Below are positions 38,751 through 47,813 of a stretch of DNA of 64,000 bases, piece by piece. The position numbers and the translations under genes are program-made. The DNA is from Kiloniella laminariae. GTDB taxonomy: Bacteria > Pseudomonadota > Alphaproteobacteria > Kiloniellales > Kiloniellaceae. The stretch is taken from contig NZ_JAPWGY010000004.1 in NCBI RefSeq assembly GCF_027214005.1, positions 1 through 64,000 of the forward strand, read 5' to 3'. Below the pieces are notes generated by a model. That model was not told the DNA's origin. It saw nothing but the letters and a program-made list of their open reading frames with translations, and did not search any database. The first letter of the stretch is position 1, and each line of letters starts with the position of its first letter.

Positions 38751-39056
38751 CACAGTACCTTTAACTGCTGTCTGTATGGATGTGGCGCAGTCTAGTCATA
38801 TCAGGGCCTGCTGCAAGCCTCACCTTGTTTCGTACAGCTTTAAAAGTTTCAGCGTATGATGATCCTGTCTTTGTTGCAGTGCAAAATCGGCTTTGCTAGG
38901 CTCACCCCAGACCTTGGGAAAGATCCGTGTAGATCCAGGATTGTCTATCAAGGGTGCGTTGTTTATAAGACCAGCCGCCTAACCGGGTCTCCGTACTGGG
39001 TCGCATGATCGGGCTTAATGGTGGGATAGTGGAATCGAAGTCCAGAGGGACAGGAA
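38751..39056. other. Divergent intergenic region between the RlmI-like gene and panC
   Basis: About 305 bases. I see no convincing coding frame, terminator or riboswitch. It should carry promoters in both directions; GGGACAGGA just before 39057 is the panC ribosome-binding site. Confidence 0.55.
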
Positions 39057-39914
39057 ATGCAGATCGTCAAGACCAGAAAAGAATTGAAGCGGCTTCTTGT
39101 CAGCTGGAAAACAGCGGGTGAGGAGCTTGGCGTGGTTATGACCATGGGGGCTCTGCATGCGGGGCACCTGGGGCTGGTTGAAGCTGCTGGAAAGGATAAT
39201 GACAAGGTTGTTGCGACGATCTTTGTAAATCCAAGGCAGTTCGATAACAAAAATGATCTGGCCAGTTATCCTGTTGATACCGAAGAAGATTTGAAAAAAC
39301 TGAAAGTGGCCGGTGTCGATGCCGTCTATCTGCCTCAGGCCGGAGAAATGTACCCAGATGGGTATAGTACAACGGTTTCTGTTGCCTCGATGCAGGATTG
39401 TCTTTGTGGTGCGGCACGTCCAGGGCATATGGACGGTGTAACGACTGTCGTGACGAAGCTTCTGATCCAGATTTCACCAGACCGGGCCTATTTTGGTCAG
39501 AAGGATTTCCAGCAGTATCTTCTGATCCAGCGGGTTGTCCGCGATCTTGATCTTCCTGTGGATATTATCGGCGTGCCGACTTATCGCGAAGAAGACCGTC
39601 TGGCCATGTCTTCACGCAATCGTCGACTGGATGCAGCCCAACGAAAAATTGCGCCGACGCTATATCAGGTCCAAAGCACGATTCGTGACCTGGTTCTACA
39701 GGGAGAGACTATCGATCATGTATTGGAATGGGGGGAGAAAGTTATTCTCGACGCCGGATTCGACAGGATTGATTATCTTGAACTGCGTTCAGAGGACAAT
39801 CTTGCTCTGATAACCGAAACGGCGAGCCGCGAGGCTGTACTGACCAGCCGGATTTTTGTGGCAGCCTGGCTCGGCACTACGCGGCTGATTGATAATCTCT
39901 CAATCAGCCGGTAA
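39057..39914 (+). CDS. panC: Pantothenate synthetase
   Basis: A 285-residue enzyme that joins pantoate and beta-alanine with ATP in vitamin B5 and coenzyme A synthesis. Nucleotidyltransferase HIGH-like motif: VMTMGALHAGHLGLVEAA (about 28-45). YFGQKDFQQ (about 143-151) and the KMSKS-like SSRNRRL (about 182-188) are intact. No panB is in view. It converges with gpt. Confidence 0.96.
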   Translation: MQIVKTRKELKRLLVSWKTAGEELGVVMTMGALHAGHLGLVEAAGKDNDKVVATIFVNPRQFDNKNDLASYPVDTEEDLKKLKVAGVDAVYLPQAGEMYPDGYSTTVSVASMQDCLCGAARPGHMDGVTTVVTKLLIQISPDRAYFGQKDFQQYLLIQRVVRDLDLPVDIIGVPTYREEDRLAMSSRNRRLDAAQRKIAPTLYQVQSTIRDLVLQGETIDHVLEWGEKVILDAGFDRIDYLELRSEDNLALITETASREAVLTSRIFVAAWLGTTRLIDNLSISR

Positions 39915-39943
39915 GGCAGAACGAATAGTCCCAGAGGGCTGGA

Positions 39944-40420
39944 TTAGCCCCGGCTGCGAATGAGTGGCGGAACTGTTTGCAAGCCGAGATCCCATGGGAA
40001 ATAGATCCAGGTATCCTGACTGACTTCTGTGATGAAGCTGTCAACAATCGGGCGGCCTTCCGGCTTGGCGTAGATTGTCGCAAAGTGTGCATGAGGCATC
40101 AGTTCGCGTACTGCCCGGGCAGTTTTGCCTGTGTCGACAAGATCATCAATGATCAGCCAACCTTGGCTATCCTTTGGTGGCGCTTTCAGGACCTGAAGCT
40201 CTCCCCGCTTGTTGTCTTCGGTATAGCTTACGATACAGACGGTATCGATAAGGCGGATATCAAGTTCACGGGCAATGATCGCTGCAGGTACCAGGCCTCC
40301 ACGGGTGATGGCGAGGACGCCCTTGAAAGGCCCCTTTTCCATCAGGCGCCATGCGAGGGCCTTGGCGTCGCGGTGCAGCTGCTCCCAGGATACAGGAAAT
40401 GTTTTTGGCTCTTCAGACAC
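39944..40420 (-). CDS. gpt: Xanthine-guanine phosphoribosyltransferase
   Basis: 158 residues, starting at GTG (40418-40420) with GGAG nine bases upstream. The PRPP-binding motif [15 protein letters not shown] is near residues 88-102, the early [15 protein letters not shown] loop holds the PPi-binding Arg-Gly, and the C-terminal YFPWD is the purine-contact end. The enzyme salvages xanthine and guanine. Isolated gene, convergent with panC. Confidence 0.94.
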   Translation of the reverse strand: MSEEPKTFPVSWEQLHRDAKALAWRLMEKGPFKGVLAITRGGLVPAAIIARELDIRLIDTVCIVSYTEDNKRGELQVLKAPPKDSQGWLIIDDLVDTGKTARAVRELMPHAHFATIYAKPEGRPIVDSFITEVSQDTWIYFPWDLGLQTVPPLIRSRG

Positions 40421-40541
40421 AGTTCACGACTCCGGTTTTGGATGATGCGGGAATAAAGCAGAACTGACGGGAATTCTCAACCTCTAGAACTCAAAGCCGC
40501 CGAGAAAAGGAAATTCCTTATGTCAGTTCGATATGGCGGGA

Positions 40542-41297
40542 TCAGTGTAGCAGGGGCCCGGCAATAGATGAAACTGAACTTATCGCCAGGATGCCAAAGG
40601 CGATAGATCTCAGGCGTTCAGTTGAAAAAGCATGGCCGATCTTGACCCCGAGATGTGATCCCAAAGCGATCAAGGGAGAGAAGGCCAGTCCATAAAACAT
40701 GGGCGTCAGGATTTCATCTCCCAGGACGAGGTATAGAACAAGAGCATTGATCGGTACTGTTGTCAGGAAGCTGGCAAAGAGAAAGCTTCTGATCTGTTTG
40801 TTGGTCCATTCATGCGCCATAACCCAGAGAACAATTGGAGGCCCGCCAACGGCGATCATGCCGGCGATAAAGCCGCTGGCGGAAAAGGCGAGCCAGGTCC
40901 AGAAGCTATGGAGGTTCTTCTGGGGGGCTGGGCGGATGATGATCTGGGTCAGAACGATCAAGAAAATCAGGACACCAACGAGTTGCTCAATCTGGGATTT
41001 TTCGATTGTTGAGGTGAGGTATCCCAGTGCAAAAATTCCCAGGGGAAGGGTTATATAGCGAATCGCCGTTCCCTTTATCAGGGGAGGATACTGGATATGT
41101 TCACGCAGTTTGATAACGCCAACCAGTAACTGGGCAAGACCGGATGTGAGAAGCAGCGGTACACTGGTTGTCAGCTCCAGCCCGAGTAGCGTCAGAAAGG
41201 TTAGGGCAAAAAGGCCAAAAGCAAAGCCGACAGCACCTTGAATCAGGCTGGCAATAAAGAGAATCAGGGCAATGGCAGGGAGTAGCTCTGGCGGCAC
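40542..41297 (-). CDS. TauE/SafE-family sulfite/anion exporter permease
   Basis: 251 residues with about eight membrane segments. ALILFIASLIQGAVGFAFGLFAL at the N-terminus and GFIAGMIAVGGPPIVLWVMAHEW in the middle are the two internally repeated signature segments of the family. Members export or import sulfite, sulfonates or related anions; the substrate is unknown here. The apparent start is GTG, without a clear ribosome-binding site. Confidence 0.9.
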   Translation of the reverse strand: MPPELLPAIALILFIASLIQGAVGFAFGLFALTFLTLLGLELTTSVPLLLTSGLAQLLVGVIKLREHIQYPPLIKGTAIRYITLPLGIFALGYLTSTIEKSQIEQLVGVLIFLIVLTQIIIRPAPQKNLHSFWTWLAFSASGFIAGMIAVGGPPIVLWVMAHEWTNKQIRSFLFASFLTTVPINALVLYLVLGDEILTPMFYGLAFSPLIALGSHLGVKIGHAFSTERLRSIAFGILAISSVSSIAGPLLH

Positions 41298-41509
41298 AGT
41301 GTCAATCCGGTCAAGTCAAACAGGCGCTATACATCACTCGCGGTTTCCTGGTGGTCAAGCCTAGATTGGGTGAGGCAGATCTGTGTATACTGCAGACCTT
41401 CACCGGCCCGGGAACTCATGTGGTTCCCGAAAATCAAAGAATATTCTGTTGTACCTGACTTGCTTCCCCTGTGGGGTGCTCAGGTTGTACTTTCAATCAG
41501 GAGAGGCTC

Positions 41510-43102
41510 ATGCTCAACGCACCTCAGTCTTACCGGGGGATGGTTACCTCGCCGCATCATCTCGCTTCGCAAACGGGGCTCGCGGTACTTCGCGACGGCG
41601 GGAACGCGATTGAAGCCGCGGTTGCGGTGGCAGCCACTATCGCTGTGATCTACCCCCACATGACAGGGATTGGCGGGGATGCTTTCTGGCTGATACATGA
41701 GCCAGGCCAGACGCCTTTTGCGCTGGAGGCCTGTGGTCGGGCCGGTCGCAAGGCGGAGCCGGATTTCTTTCGCGCACGAGGTCACCAGACAATGCCGCAG
41801 GTCGGTCCCTTTTCGGCCAACACTGTTGCGGGAACAATTGGTGGGTGGCAGGCGGCGCTGGCTGTTTCAGAGCAGTGGGGGGGGAAGCAGTCTCTGGGGC
41901 GCTTGCTAGAAGAAGCCATCTACTATGCTGAGGAGGGATTTGCCCTGACATCGGGGCATGTCGCAGCTCTGCACAAACGAAAGCCGTTACTGGCCGATCA
42001 ACCAGGGTTTGCTGCGGGATACCTTAAGGCTGGTGGTGCGATTCCCGAAGTTGGTGCCCGCCAGAAGCAACCGGCTCTGGCTGGGACACTGCGGCGCCTG
42101 AGAGATGCCGGGCTGGATGATTATTACAGGGGAGAGATTGCAAAAAGGATTTGCGGGGACCTTGCCCAACTGGATTCTCCTGTCGAGCTGGATGATTACA
42201 AAAGTTATCAGGCGCGCCGTGTCTCCCCGCTTAGCACTCAGCTTTCCTGTGGTACGATCTATAACCTTCCTCCACCGACACAGGGGCTGACATCTTTGAT
42301 GATTCTTTCTCTGTTTGATCGGATGGGCGTTAATGACGCCGAGGGATTTGAATATCTGCATGGCATGGTCGAAGCCACCAAGCAGGCGCATCTTGTTCGG
42401 GACCGTGAACTGGCTGATCCGGCGCAGATGGCACGCAAGGCCGAGAGCTATCTCAGTGAGAGTGCCTTGCAGAAAAACTTGTCTGCGATTGACCGGGAAA
42501 AGGCACTGCCCTGGCCCGTTGATGCCCAGTCAGGCGATACAATCTGGCTTGGGGTTATTGATAACCAGGGCCGGGCTGTCAGCATGATCCAGAGTACCTA
42601 CAAGGCATTTGGGTCAGGTGTGGTCTTGCCAGAGACCGGGATCATCCAGCAGAACAGAGGCAGCAGTTTTGTTCTGGAGGAAGACAGTCCCCGCTGTATT
42701 GCGCCGGGGCGTTTGCCGTTTCATACCTTGAATCCTGCCATGGCCGTCCTCAACGATGGCAGAGTCATGACCTATGGCTGTATGGGCGGGGATGGGCAGC
42801 CCCAGACACAGGCCGCCATCTTCAGCCGCTATGCTCTTTTCGGGCAGGGACTGCAGGCTGCGGTAACGGCACCACGATGGTTTGTCGGTCGGAGTGAAAA
42901 GGCGGATTTTGCTGAATTGAGACTGGAGGGACGTTTCTCGACAGAGGTGCTTGAACAGATGCGTAATGCCGGACATCAACTGGATATACTGGAAGCGTTT
43001 TCTTCCGAAATGGGGCATGCCGGAGCAATTGTCCTTCATCCTGACGGGCGAATGGAAGGGGCAACGGATCCCCGTAGCGATGGGGCCGTCGCGGGGTATT
43101 GA
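41510..43102 (+). CDS. Gamma-glutamyltransferase family protein without a signal peptide
   Basis: 530 residues from the ATG at 41510, preceded by AGGAGAG. The N-terminal block MVTSPHHLASQTGLAVLRDGGNAIEAAVA and GIGGDAFWL are family hallmarks. The predicted autocleavage nucleophile is Thr344 in GDTIWLGVIDNQGRAVS, which would make a large (about 343) and a small (about 187) subunit. GSGVVLPETGI and the oxyanion Gly-Gly in YGCMGGDGQ follow. Unlike classical GGT it starts directly with the fold and shows no signal peptide, so it is likely cytosolic. It may act on gamma-glutamyl amides other than glutathione. Confidence 0.9.
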   Translation: MLNAPQSYRGMVTSPHHLASQTGLAVLRDGGNAIEAAVAVAATIAVIYPHMTGIGGDAFWLIHEPGQTPFALEACGRAGRKAEPDFFRARGHQTMPQVGPFSANTVAGTIGGWQAALAVSEQWGGKQSLGRLLEEAIYYAEEGFALTSGHVAALHKRKPLLADQPGFAAGYLKAGGAIPEVGARQKQPALAGTLRRLRDAGLDDYYRGEIAKRICGDLAQLDSPVELDDYKSYQARRVSPLSTQLSCGTIYNLPPPTQGLTSLMILSLFDRMGVNDAEGFEYLHGMVEATKQAHLVRDRELADPAQMARKAESYLSESALQKNLSAIDREKALPWPVDAQSGDTIWLGVIDNQGRAVSMIQSTYKAFGSGVVLPETGIIQQNRGSSFVLEEDSPRCIAPGRLPFHTLNPAMAVLNDGRVMTYGCMGGDGQPQTQAAIFSRYALFGQGLQAAVTAPRWFVGRSEKADFAELRLEGRFSTEVLEQMRNAGHQLDILEAFSSEMGHAGAIVLHPDGRMEGATDPRSDGAVAGY

Positions 43103-43124
43103 GATTCTATTGTGGGTTTCTTGA

Positions 43125-43168
43125 AACAAAAAAAGCGGTTCAGAAAATCTGGACCGCTTTTTTTGTTT
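43125..43168. terminator. Bidirectional terminator between the GGT-like gene and the lipoprotein gene
   Basis: AAACAAAAAAAGCGGTTCAGA pairs with CTGGACCGCTTTTTTT and a further TGTTT around a short loop. It sits between converging genes and has A and T tracts on both sides. Confidence 0.9.
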
Positions 43169-43178
43169 GTTCTCGTAA

Positions 43179-44324
43179 TTATCTTACGTAAACGTGCACT
43201 TCCGGAACCTGAGCACCAGGGTTGCTGGTGGAGGATAGAGTGACATGTGACGCTGGCAATCCGAGTTTGGTCAAGGAACGCAATACGTCTTCGCCGTATT
43301 TACGTGACTTGCTTGTTGCCAAAGCGATCTCGGCGGAGTTTCCGCGAGCCGGAGCAACAGTGACCAGATCGAACGCCGCATTAGAGCGACGTTCCAGAGT
43401 CTGGCTTACAGCAGTAAAGAGTGCCTGTTCGTAATTTACGTTTGGCTGATCAAAGCGAATGATTGCCAACGGTGGCTGTCGGCCGACAAGTCCGGCTGTT
43501 CCACTTGGAGGAGGTGGCACGGGAACGCCGAAAGTACGGCTGCTCAGGCTGCTGCCGATGAACTCTCCGTTATCAACGGCAACCTGCAGGGCAGTCAGAT
43601 TTGAACGCTCGGCAGAGAAGTAGTTCTGTGTCCGGGCGACATCTTCTGTAAGTTCGTTCATCAGGCGGTCGAGAATAACCACAGTCTGATTGGCTTCGTC
43701 TTCGAGAACGGCCAGCTGAAGGTGATCTTCATCGAGTGCGCCGCGCAACTCATAGGTCGCGCGTGCCGAATCCAGAACAAAGGCGGCCAGTGCAGAAGTC
43801 GATCCGGCTTCGTTCGCCAGACTGTTCAGGCTGGTGATGCTGGTGCCAACGTGTTCAAGTTCCTGCTGTGCCTGGTTCCAGCTGTTCACCATCTGGGGGT
43901 TGCCCGGTGTGGTGCCAATCTGGAGGCGGGTGTTCATCGCCGCGATAATGGAATGATATGTTCCAGCACTGCTCCGGGCGTTATTCCGCTGTGTCTGCAG
44001 GGTTGTGTTGTGATGGATCAGACGGGCCTGCAGGCGAGAAAGGTCGCTGCGCAACTCTTCCACTTTTTTGCCGACATGTGTTCCGGTTGGCTGACCCGGT
44101 GTAACGCCGGGGGCTTCAAAAACCGTCGAGCCAAGCAGCGGCAAGCCGGAAACCCCAGGGCTAACCGTATCAGGAACAACAGGAGCACCTGCCGTCACGC
44201 CGTCTTCAGGAGTACCTTCGCCCACGACCGATGGCCACAGGGCTTCTTCGGTGAAGGAGCATCCGCTTAAAAATACAACCGTAGCCAGAACGGATACGGT
44301 ATTACGCAAAACAGAGGATTTCAT
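43179..44324 (-). CDS. Envelope lipoprotein with coiled coil and degenerate OmpA-like C-terminus
   Basis: 381 residues from the ATG at 44324. A type II signal peptide ends in the lipobox L-S-G-C. A Gly/Pro-rich linker (about 25-75) leads to roughly 170 residues of helical, coiled-coil-like sequence (about 80-250), then a proline-rich hinge (PVPPPPSGTAG) and a final 100-residue domain. That last part has LATSKSRKYGEDVLRSLTKLGLPASHVTL and ends EVHVYVR, the pattern of OmpA-type domains (S-x-x-R-A-x-x-V...). I do not recognise a named family. A role in tethering envelope layers is inference. Separated by 300 bases from tRNA-Arg. Confidence 0.78.
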   Translation of the reverse strand: MKSSVLRNTVSVLATVVFLSGCSFTEEALWPSVVGEGTPEDGVTAGAPVVPDTVSPGVSGLPLLGSTVFEAPGVTPGQPTGTHVGKKVEELRSDLSRLQARLIHHNTTLQTQRNNARSSAGTYHSIIAAMNTRLQIGTTPGNPQMVNSWNQAQQELEHVGTSITSLNSLANEAGSTSALAAFVLDSARATYELRGALDEDHLQLAVLEDEANQTVVILDRLMNELTEDVARTQNYFSAERSNLTALQVAVDNGEFIGSSLSSRTFGVPVPPPPSGTAGLVGRQPPLAIIRFDQPNVNYEQALFTAVSQTLERRSNAAFDLVTVAPARGNSAEIALATSKSRKYGEDVLRSLTKLGLPASHVTLSSTSNPGAQVPEVHVYVR

Positions 44325-44623
44325 GGATCCCATTGAAAAGTCCGCACTGTTGATCGTGGTCAGTCTCAATACCCCGGGAATAGCCGAAAATAAGACAAAA
44401 AGGTAGAAAAGAAGACCAACCCCCCAAAATACTAAGGGCAGATACTACTTGAAGGGAGTCGGAGGGACAAGGGTTTTCCCATCTTTTCCACTCTAAGGAA
44501 TAGCGGGGGGAAGAAGGAGTAAAAAAAAATCGATTCAGGATGATTTAGTGCTTGCGTCCCCCCGTAAGCCGGAGTAAGTTCCGCCTCGTTTTCAGGGGAT
44601 TGAAACCTTGAAGACAACTTGAT

Positions 44624-44700
44624 GCACCCGTAGCTCAATTGGATAGAGCACTTGACTACGAATCAAGAGGTTTCAGGTTCGAGTCCTGACGGGTGCACCA
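44624..44700 (+). tRNA. tRNA-Arg (anticodon ACG)
   Basis: 77 bases with an encoded CCA. Acceptor GCACCCG pairs with CGGGTGC and the discriminator is A. D-arm TAGCTCAATTGGATAGAGCA, anticodon stem-loop CTTGA-CTACGAA-TCAAG with anticodon ACG (expected to become ICG and read CGU, CGC, CGA), and T-arm with GGTTCGAGTCC are all present. Confidence 0.97.
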
Positions 44701-44705
44701 CTCTC

Positions 44706-44734
44706 AAAAAGCCTGGCCTAAAGCCGGGCTTTTT
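44706..44734 (+). terminator. Terminator after tRNA-Arg
   Basis: AAAAAGCCTGGC and GCCGGGCTTTTT form a stem with one G-U pair and a five-base loop. It ends the tRNA transcript and may also act on the ABC permease transcript from the other side. Confidence 0.85.
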
Positions 44735-44929
44735 GCATTTCTGACTTCCAGCTTTTTTTTGGATTTTTTCCCTGTTTTTCCTCCAGCAGTGCGCCCGCCG
44801 AAGCGGTTAGCGGGGATTCGCTGATTCTGGATGTGTTCGGGGTTCGAATTTCCTCTGATCCCAGATGATCCCAGATTTTATACTGAGCTGGGCATTTCCA
44901 AGAACTGCTTTTATTGGGTCAATTCCAGA

Positions 44930-45973
44930 TCAATCGGGGCGCTTGAGCAGGAGGCCGACAAAAAACACCCCGCCAAAGGCTGCGGTGATAATGCCAATGG
45001 GCAGTTCTTGCGGGGACAGCAGCATGCGGGCGAGAACATCGACCCAGACAAGAAAGATGGCACCGATTCCTGCACAGAGAGGCAGGACACGGCGGTTGTC
45101 TGAGCCAAAGATCTGGCGAACGATATGGGGAATCATCAAGCCGACAAAACCGATTGCACCACTCAAGGCCACGATGATCCCGGTTATCACGGCACAGCAG
45201 GTAAAAAGATAAAGCCGATGCCGTTTCACATCTATTCCCAAAGTGAGGGCTGATTCTTCCCCGGTCATAAGGGCATTGAGTACGCGGGCCTGCAGCAGGA
45301 GATAGGAAAAACCGCCGATGAAAAGCAGGGCGGGAATCCAGAGTTGGCTCCAGCGCGCCATCCCGAGACCACCCAGCATCCAGAACACGACAGAATGCGC
45401 CGCGCGTTGGTCGCCCTGGAAAATCATAAAGTTGGTCAGGGACATAAGGATAAAGGAAACGGATATGCCGGCAAGAATCAGTCGATCAGACGTAAGTTGG
45501 CTGTCGCGGCTGCTGAGCAGAGCGACAAGCAAGAGAGAGCAGAGGGCACCGATAAAAGCAGCTATGGGCAAGCTATAGAGACCAGCAAAAGACCCGAGAT
45601 GGACAATAACAGTGACTGCGCCGAGCGCAGCGCCGGAAGAAACCCCAAACAGGTAAGGGTCGGCAAGGGGATTGCGGGTGGTTGCCTGTAATACAGCGCC
45701 GACGGTTGCCAGACCGGCTCCGACGATTACACCCAGCAGAACTCGGGGAAACCTTATGTCCCAGATAATATTGGCCTGACCTTTGCTCCAGTTTGTTTCC
45801 AGCAGATCAGGGAAGATCTGCTGGAAAGCAATCTGCCAGACTTTTTCAAGAGGCACGGAAACCGGTCCGACAGCCACAGCCACAGTCATGCTCAGCAAGA
45901 GAAAGATGCTCAGGGGGACAAGAATGATCCCGAGTGATTGGTGTCGCAGTTTTTTATCAGGTCTGTCGGACAT
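44930..45973 (-). CDS. FecCD/BtuC-type ABC transporter permease
   Basis: 347 residues with about ten membrane helices. Family blocks are FPRVLLGVIVGAGLATVGAVLQATTRNPLADPYLFGVSSGAALGA and GAIGFVGLMIPHIVRQIFGSDNRRVLPLCAGIGAIFLVWVDVLAR. This family carries cobalamin, haem and ferric siderophores. It is the last gene of a three-gene unit, 15 bases after the binding-protein gene. The cobalamin riboswitch upstream suggests a corrinoid or cobalt-linked substrate; a metallophore is the alternative. Confidence 0.93.
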   Translation of the reverse strand: MSDRPDKKLRHQSLGIILVPLSIFLLLSMTVAVAVGPVSVPLEKVWQIAFQQIFPDLLETNWSKGQANIIWDIRFPRVLLGVIVGAGLATVGAVLQATTRNPLADPYLFGVSSGAALGAVTVIVHLGSFAGLYSLPIAAFIGALCSLLLVALLSSRDSQLTSDRLILAGISVSFILMSLTNFMIFQGDQRAAHSVVFWMLGGLGMARWSQLWIPALLFIGGFSYLLLQARVLNALMTGEESALTLGIDVKRHRLYLFTCCAVITGIIVALSGAIGFVGLMIPHIVRQIFGSDNRRVLPLCAGIGAIFLVWVDVLARMLLSPQELPIGIITAAFGGVFFVGLLLKRPD

Positions 45974-45988
45974 GGGTAGCTCGATTGT

Positions 45989-46951
45989 TTAGTTGATCAG
46001 TTCCGGATGGAGGGCTTTGGCTAATTTTCTGATAGCAGGAATGTTGTTCGGCCCCGGGGTGATTTCTGTATAATTCAAGACAAGAAATCTGTCGTTTGTG
46101 ATGGCTTTAACATCTTTCAAGGGGGGGAAGCTTTTCAGGAAATCCCGGCTTTTTTCCCAGGAGTTATCTGCATAACCGACCAGAATAATGAACTCGGGGT
46201 TTCGTTCGACGATACTTTCCCAGCCAACGCTGCCCCAGCTTGTATCGACATCATCCATAATATTCTTCCCGCCAGCAGCTTCGATCAGGGCTGTGGGCAT
46301 GCCGAACTTTCCGGCGGTAAAGGGCTTTTCTTCACCACTGTCGAACAAAAATACTGTCACAGGTGCAACTGAGGAGAGATTCCGGGTGATGCTGTCCACA
46401 TCTGTTTTGTATTGCTTGACGAGAGCCTGGGCTTTTTCTTCAACACCAAAGATTTTCCCGATGCTCAGTGTATCCTGATAGAGAACATCAAGGCTGGCTC
46501 TGGGGCGGCTCTTGTCGATGTGGATGCAGGATTCCGTCAGTTCATAAACCGGGATGTCATATTCTGCCAGAGTTTCAGGGGTGATGTCTCCACCGGGGTT
46601 CATGCCATAGTACCAACCCGCAAAAAAGAAATCAGGGTCGACCCCGAGCAGCGTTTCCAGATTCGGATTTTTGGGTGCGAGTTCGGGAAGATCACCGCGT
46701 TGCTTGTCAAATTCTGCTGTGGATTTGTACCAGCCACTGATGCCGGTTACACCGACCATCTTTTCCTGAAGACCGAGGCTGAACATGATTTCGCTGATAT
46801 TCATGTCGTGGCTCACAGCCCGTGATGGTGCCTGATCAAAGGTGATCTGTCGGCCACAGCTTTCGACAGTTACCGGAAAACCCGAGGCATAGGCGAGAGA
46901 GACGCAACCGAAAGTGGCTGCAGCAATCGTGGCGAGACTAATGTACTTCAT
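45989..46951 (-). CDS. Periplasmic binding protein of the BtuF/FepB class
   Basis: 320 residues with a signal peptide (MKYISLATIAAATFGCVSLAYA). The fold-defining start is FPVTVESCGRQITFDQAPSRAVSHDMNISEIMFSLGLQEKMVGV, normal for helical-backbone metal/siderophore/cobalamin binders. The middle stretch AGWYYGMNPGGDITPETLAEYDIPVYELTESCIH is distinctive and recalls binding proteins annotated in other genomes for cofactor-type substrates. It overlaps the ATPase gene by 14 bases. The substrate is not readable from sequence. Confidence 0.9.
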   Translation of the reverse strand: MKYISLATIAAATFGCVSLAYASGFPVTVESCGRQITFDQAPSRAVSHDMNISEIMFSLGLQEKMVGVTGISGWYKSTAEFDKQRGDLPELAPKNPNLETLLGVDPDFFFAGWYYGMNPGGDITPETLAEYDIPVYELTESCIHIDKSRPRASLDVLYQDTLSIGKIFGVEEKAQALVKQYKTDVDSITRNLSSVAPVTVFLFDSGEEKPFTAGKFGMPTALIEAAGGKNIMDDVDTSWGSVGWESIVERNPEFIILVGYADNSWEKSRDFLKSFPPLKDVKAITNDRFLVLNYTEITPGPNNIPAIRKLAKALHPELIN

Positions 46952-47741
46952 AAGCTGTTCTTTCCGTGTGGTTGAAGCGCGGATGATTGAAAGTGATGCG
47001 TGGGTGGCCTCTGGCCGGGTGCTGGTCTACAAGGCTGTCTATGCCGTAGAGGGCCTGTATCAGCTTGTTGGTCAGAAGTGTTTCAGGTGTCCCCTGGGCG
47101 ATGAGGTGTCCCTTTTGCATGGCGTAGATTTTTTCGCAGAATGTCGCGGCCAGATTCAGGTCATGCAGCACCAGCAATACGGTGATTCCCAAAGACTTTA
47201 CCAGCTCTAGAATCTCGTATTGCTGAAGGATATCCAGATGATTTGTTGGCTCATCCATCAACAGGATTCTGGGGGCCTGAGAAAGAGAACGGGCAATCAG
47301 GGCTCGTTGTTTTTCTCCGCCGGAGAGGGTGGAGAAAGCTCTGTCTTCCAGGTGAATTATTCCAGTGCGTTCAAGACTTTCCCGGGCCAGAGCGAGATCT
47401 TCTTTTCTGTTGCCCCCAAAAGCCGGTTTGTGAGGGATGCGCCCGAGCAATACTGTCTCCAGAACTGTCAGGCCAAGGTCACTGGTCTGGCTTTGGAGGA
47501 CAACCGCGAGGTTTCTGGCGAGGTTTCGGCGTGTGAAGCTGTGACTTTCCTGCCCGTTGAGCAAAATACGTCCGTGACCGGGTGAAACCGCGCCATATAT
47601 ACAGCGCAGCAAACTGGATTTGCCACAGCCGTTGGGGCCGATAATGCCGGTGACCTGGCCAGCTTTTGCCGTCAGGTTCATGTTTTTTAGAATCTGCTTC
47701 TTGTTCTGGAAGAGGTCGAGATTTTCTATGCGGAGTTCCAT
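46938..47741 (-). CDS. ABC transporter ATPase (FecE/BtuD class)
   Basis: 267 residues from the ATG at 47741; the frame is open 24 codons upstream, but that stretch contains the promoter and palindrome described below. Walker A is GPNGCGKSS (about 34-42), the signature is LSGGEKQRALIAR and Walker B is ILLMDEPTNHLD. It is the first gene of the importer operon and overlaps the binding-protein gene. The C-terminal tail (HPARGHPRITFNHPRFNHTERTAYEVH) is rich in His, which is unusual and might bind metal. Confidence 0.93.
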   Translation of the reverse strand: MELRIENLDLFQNKKQILKNMNLTAKAGQVTGIIGPNGCGKSSLLRCIYGAVSPGHGRILLNGQESHSFTRRNLARNLAVVLQSQTSDLGLTVLETVLLGRIPHKPAFGGNRKEDLALARESLERTGIIHLEDRAFSTLSGGEKQRALIARSLSQAPRILLMDEPTNHLDILQQYEILELVKSLGITVLLVLHDLNLAATFCEKIYAMQKGHLIAQGTPETLLTNKLIQALYGIDSLVDQHPARGHPRITFNHPRFNHTERTAYEVH

Positions 47742-47767
47742 CGGATCGATTCTGTCATAATAACGAA

Positions 47768-47790
47768 GATACGTTATGATATAACATATC
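47768..47790. promoter_or_regulatory. Zur-box-like 23-base palindrome over the importer promoter
   Basis: On the plus strand the left half is GATACGTTATG and the right half, after one or two central bases, TATAACATATC. It is an imperfect dyad. It matches the E. coli-type Zur operator (halves GAAATGTTAT and ATAACATTTC) at about 18 of 22 informative positions, from memory of that consensus. Position over the predicted -10 fits repression. Fur-family relatives other than Zur remain possible. Confidence 0.5.
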
Positions 47791-47807
47791 TTTTTCTGAT
47801 CAGGCAA
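47779..47807 (-). promoter_or_regulatory. Candidate sigma-70 promoter of the ABC importer
   Basis: On the minus strand TTGCCT is followed after exactly 17 bases by TTATAT, placing transcription start about 30 bases before the ATG at 47741. The -10 element lies inside the 23-base palindrome listed next. This is a consensus match only. Confidence 0.45.
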
Positions 47808-47813
47808 AAACAA

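Noticed and set aside
44831-45212. Short frames between tRNA-Arg and the ABC permease
   Set aside because: They overlap the permease on the other strand and lack support.
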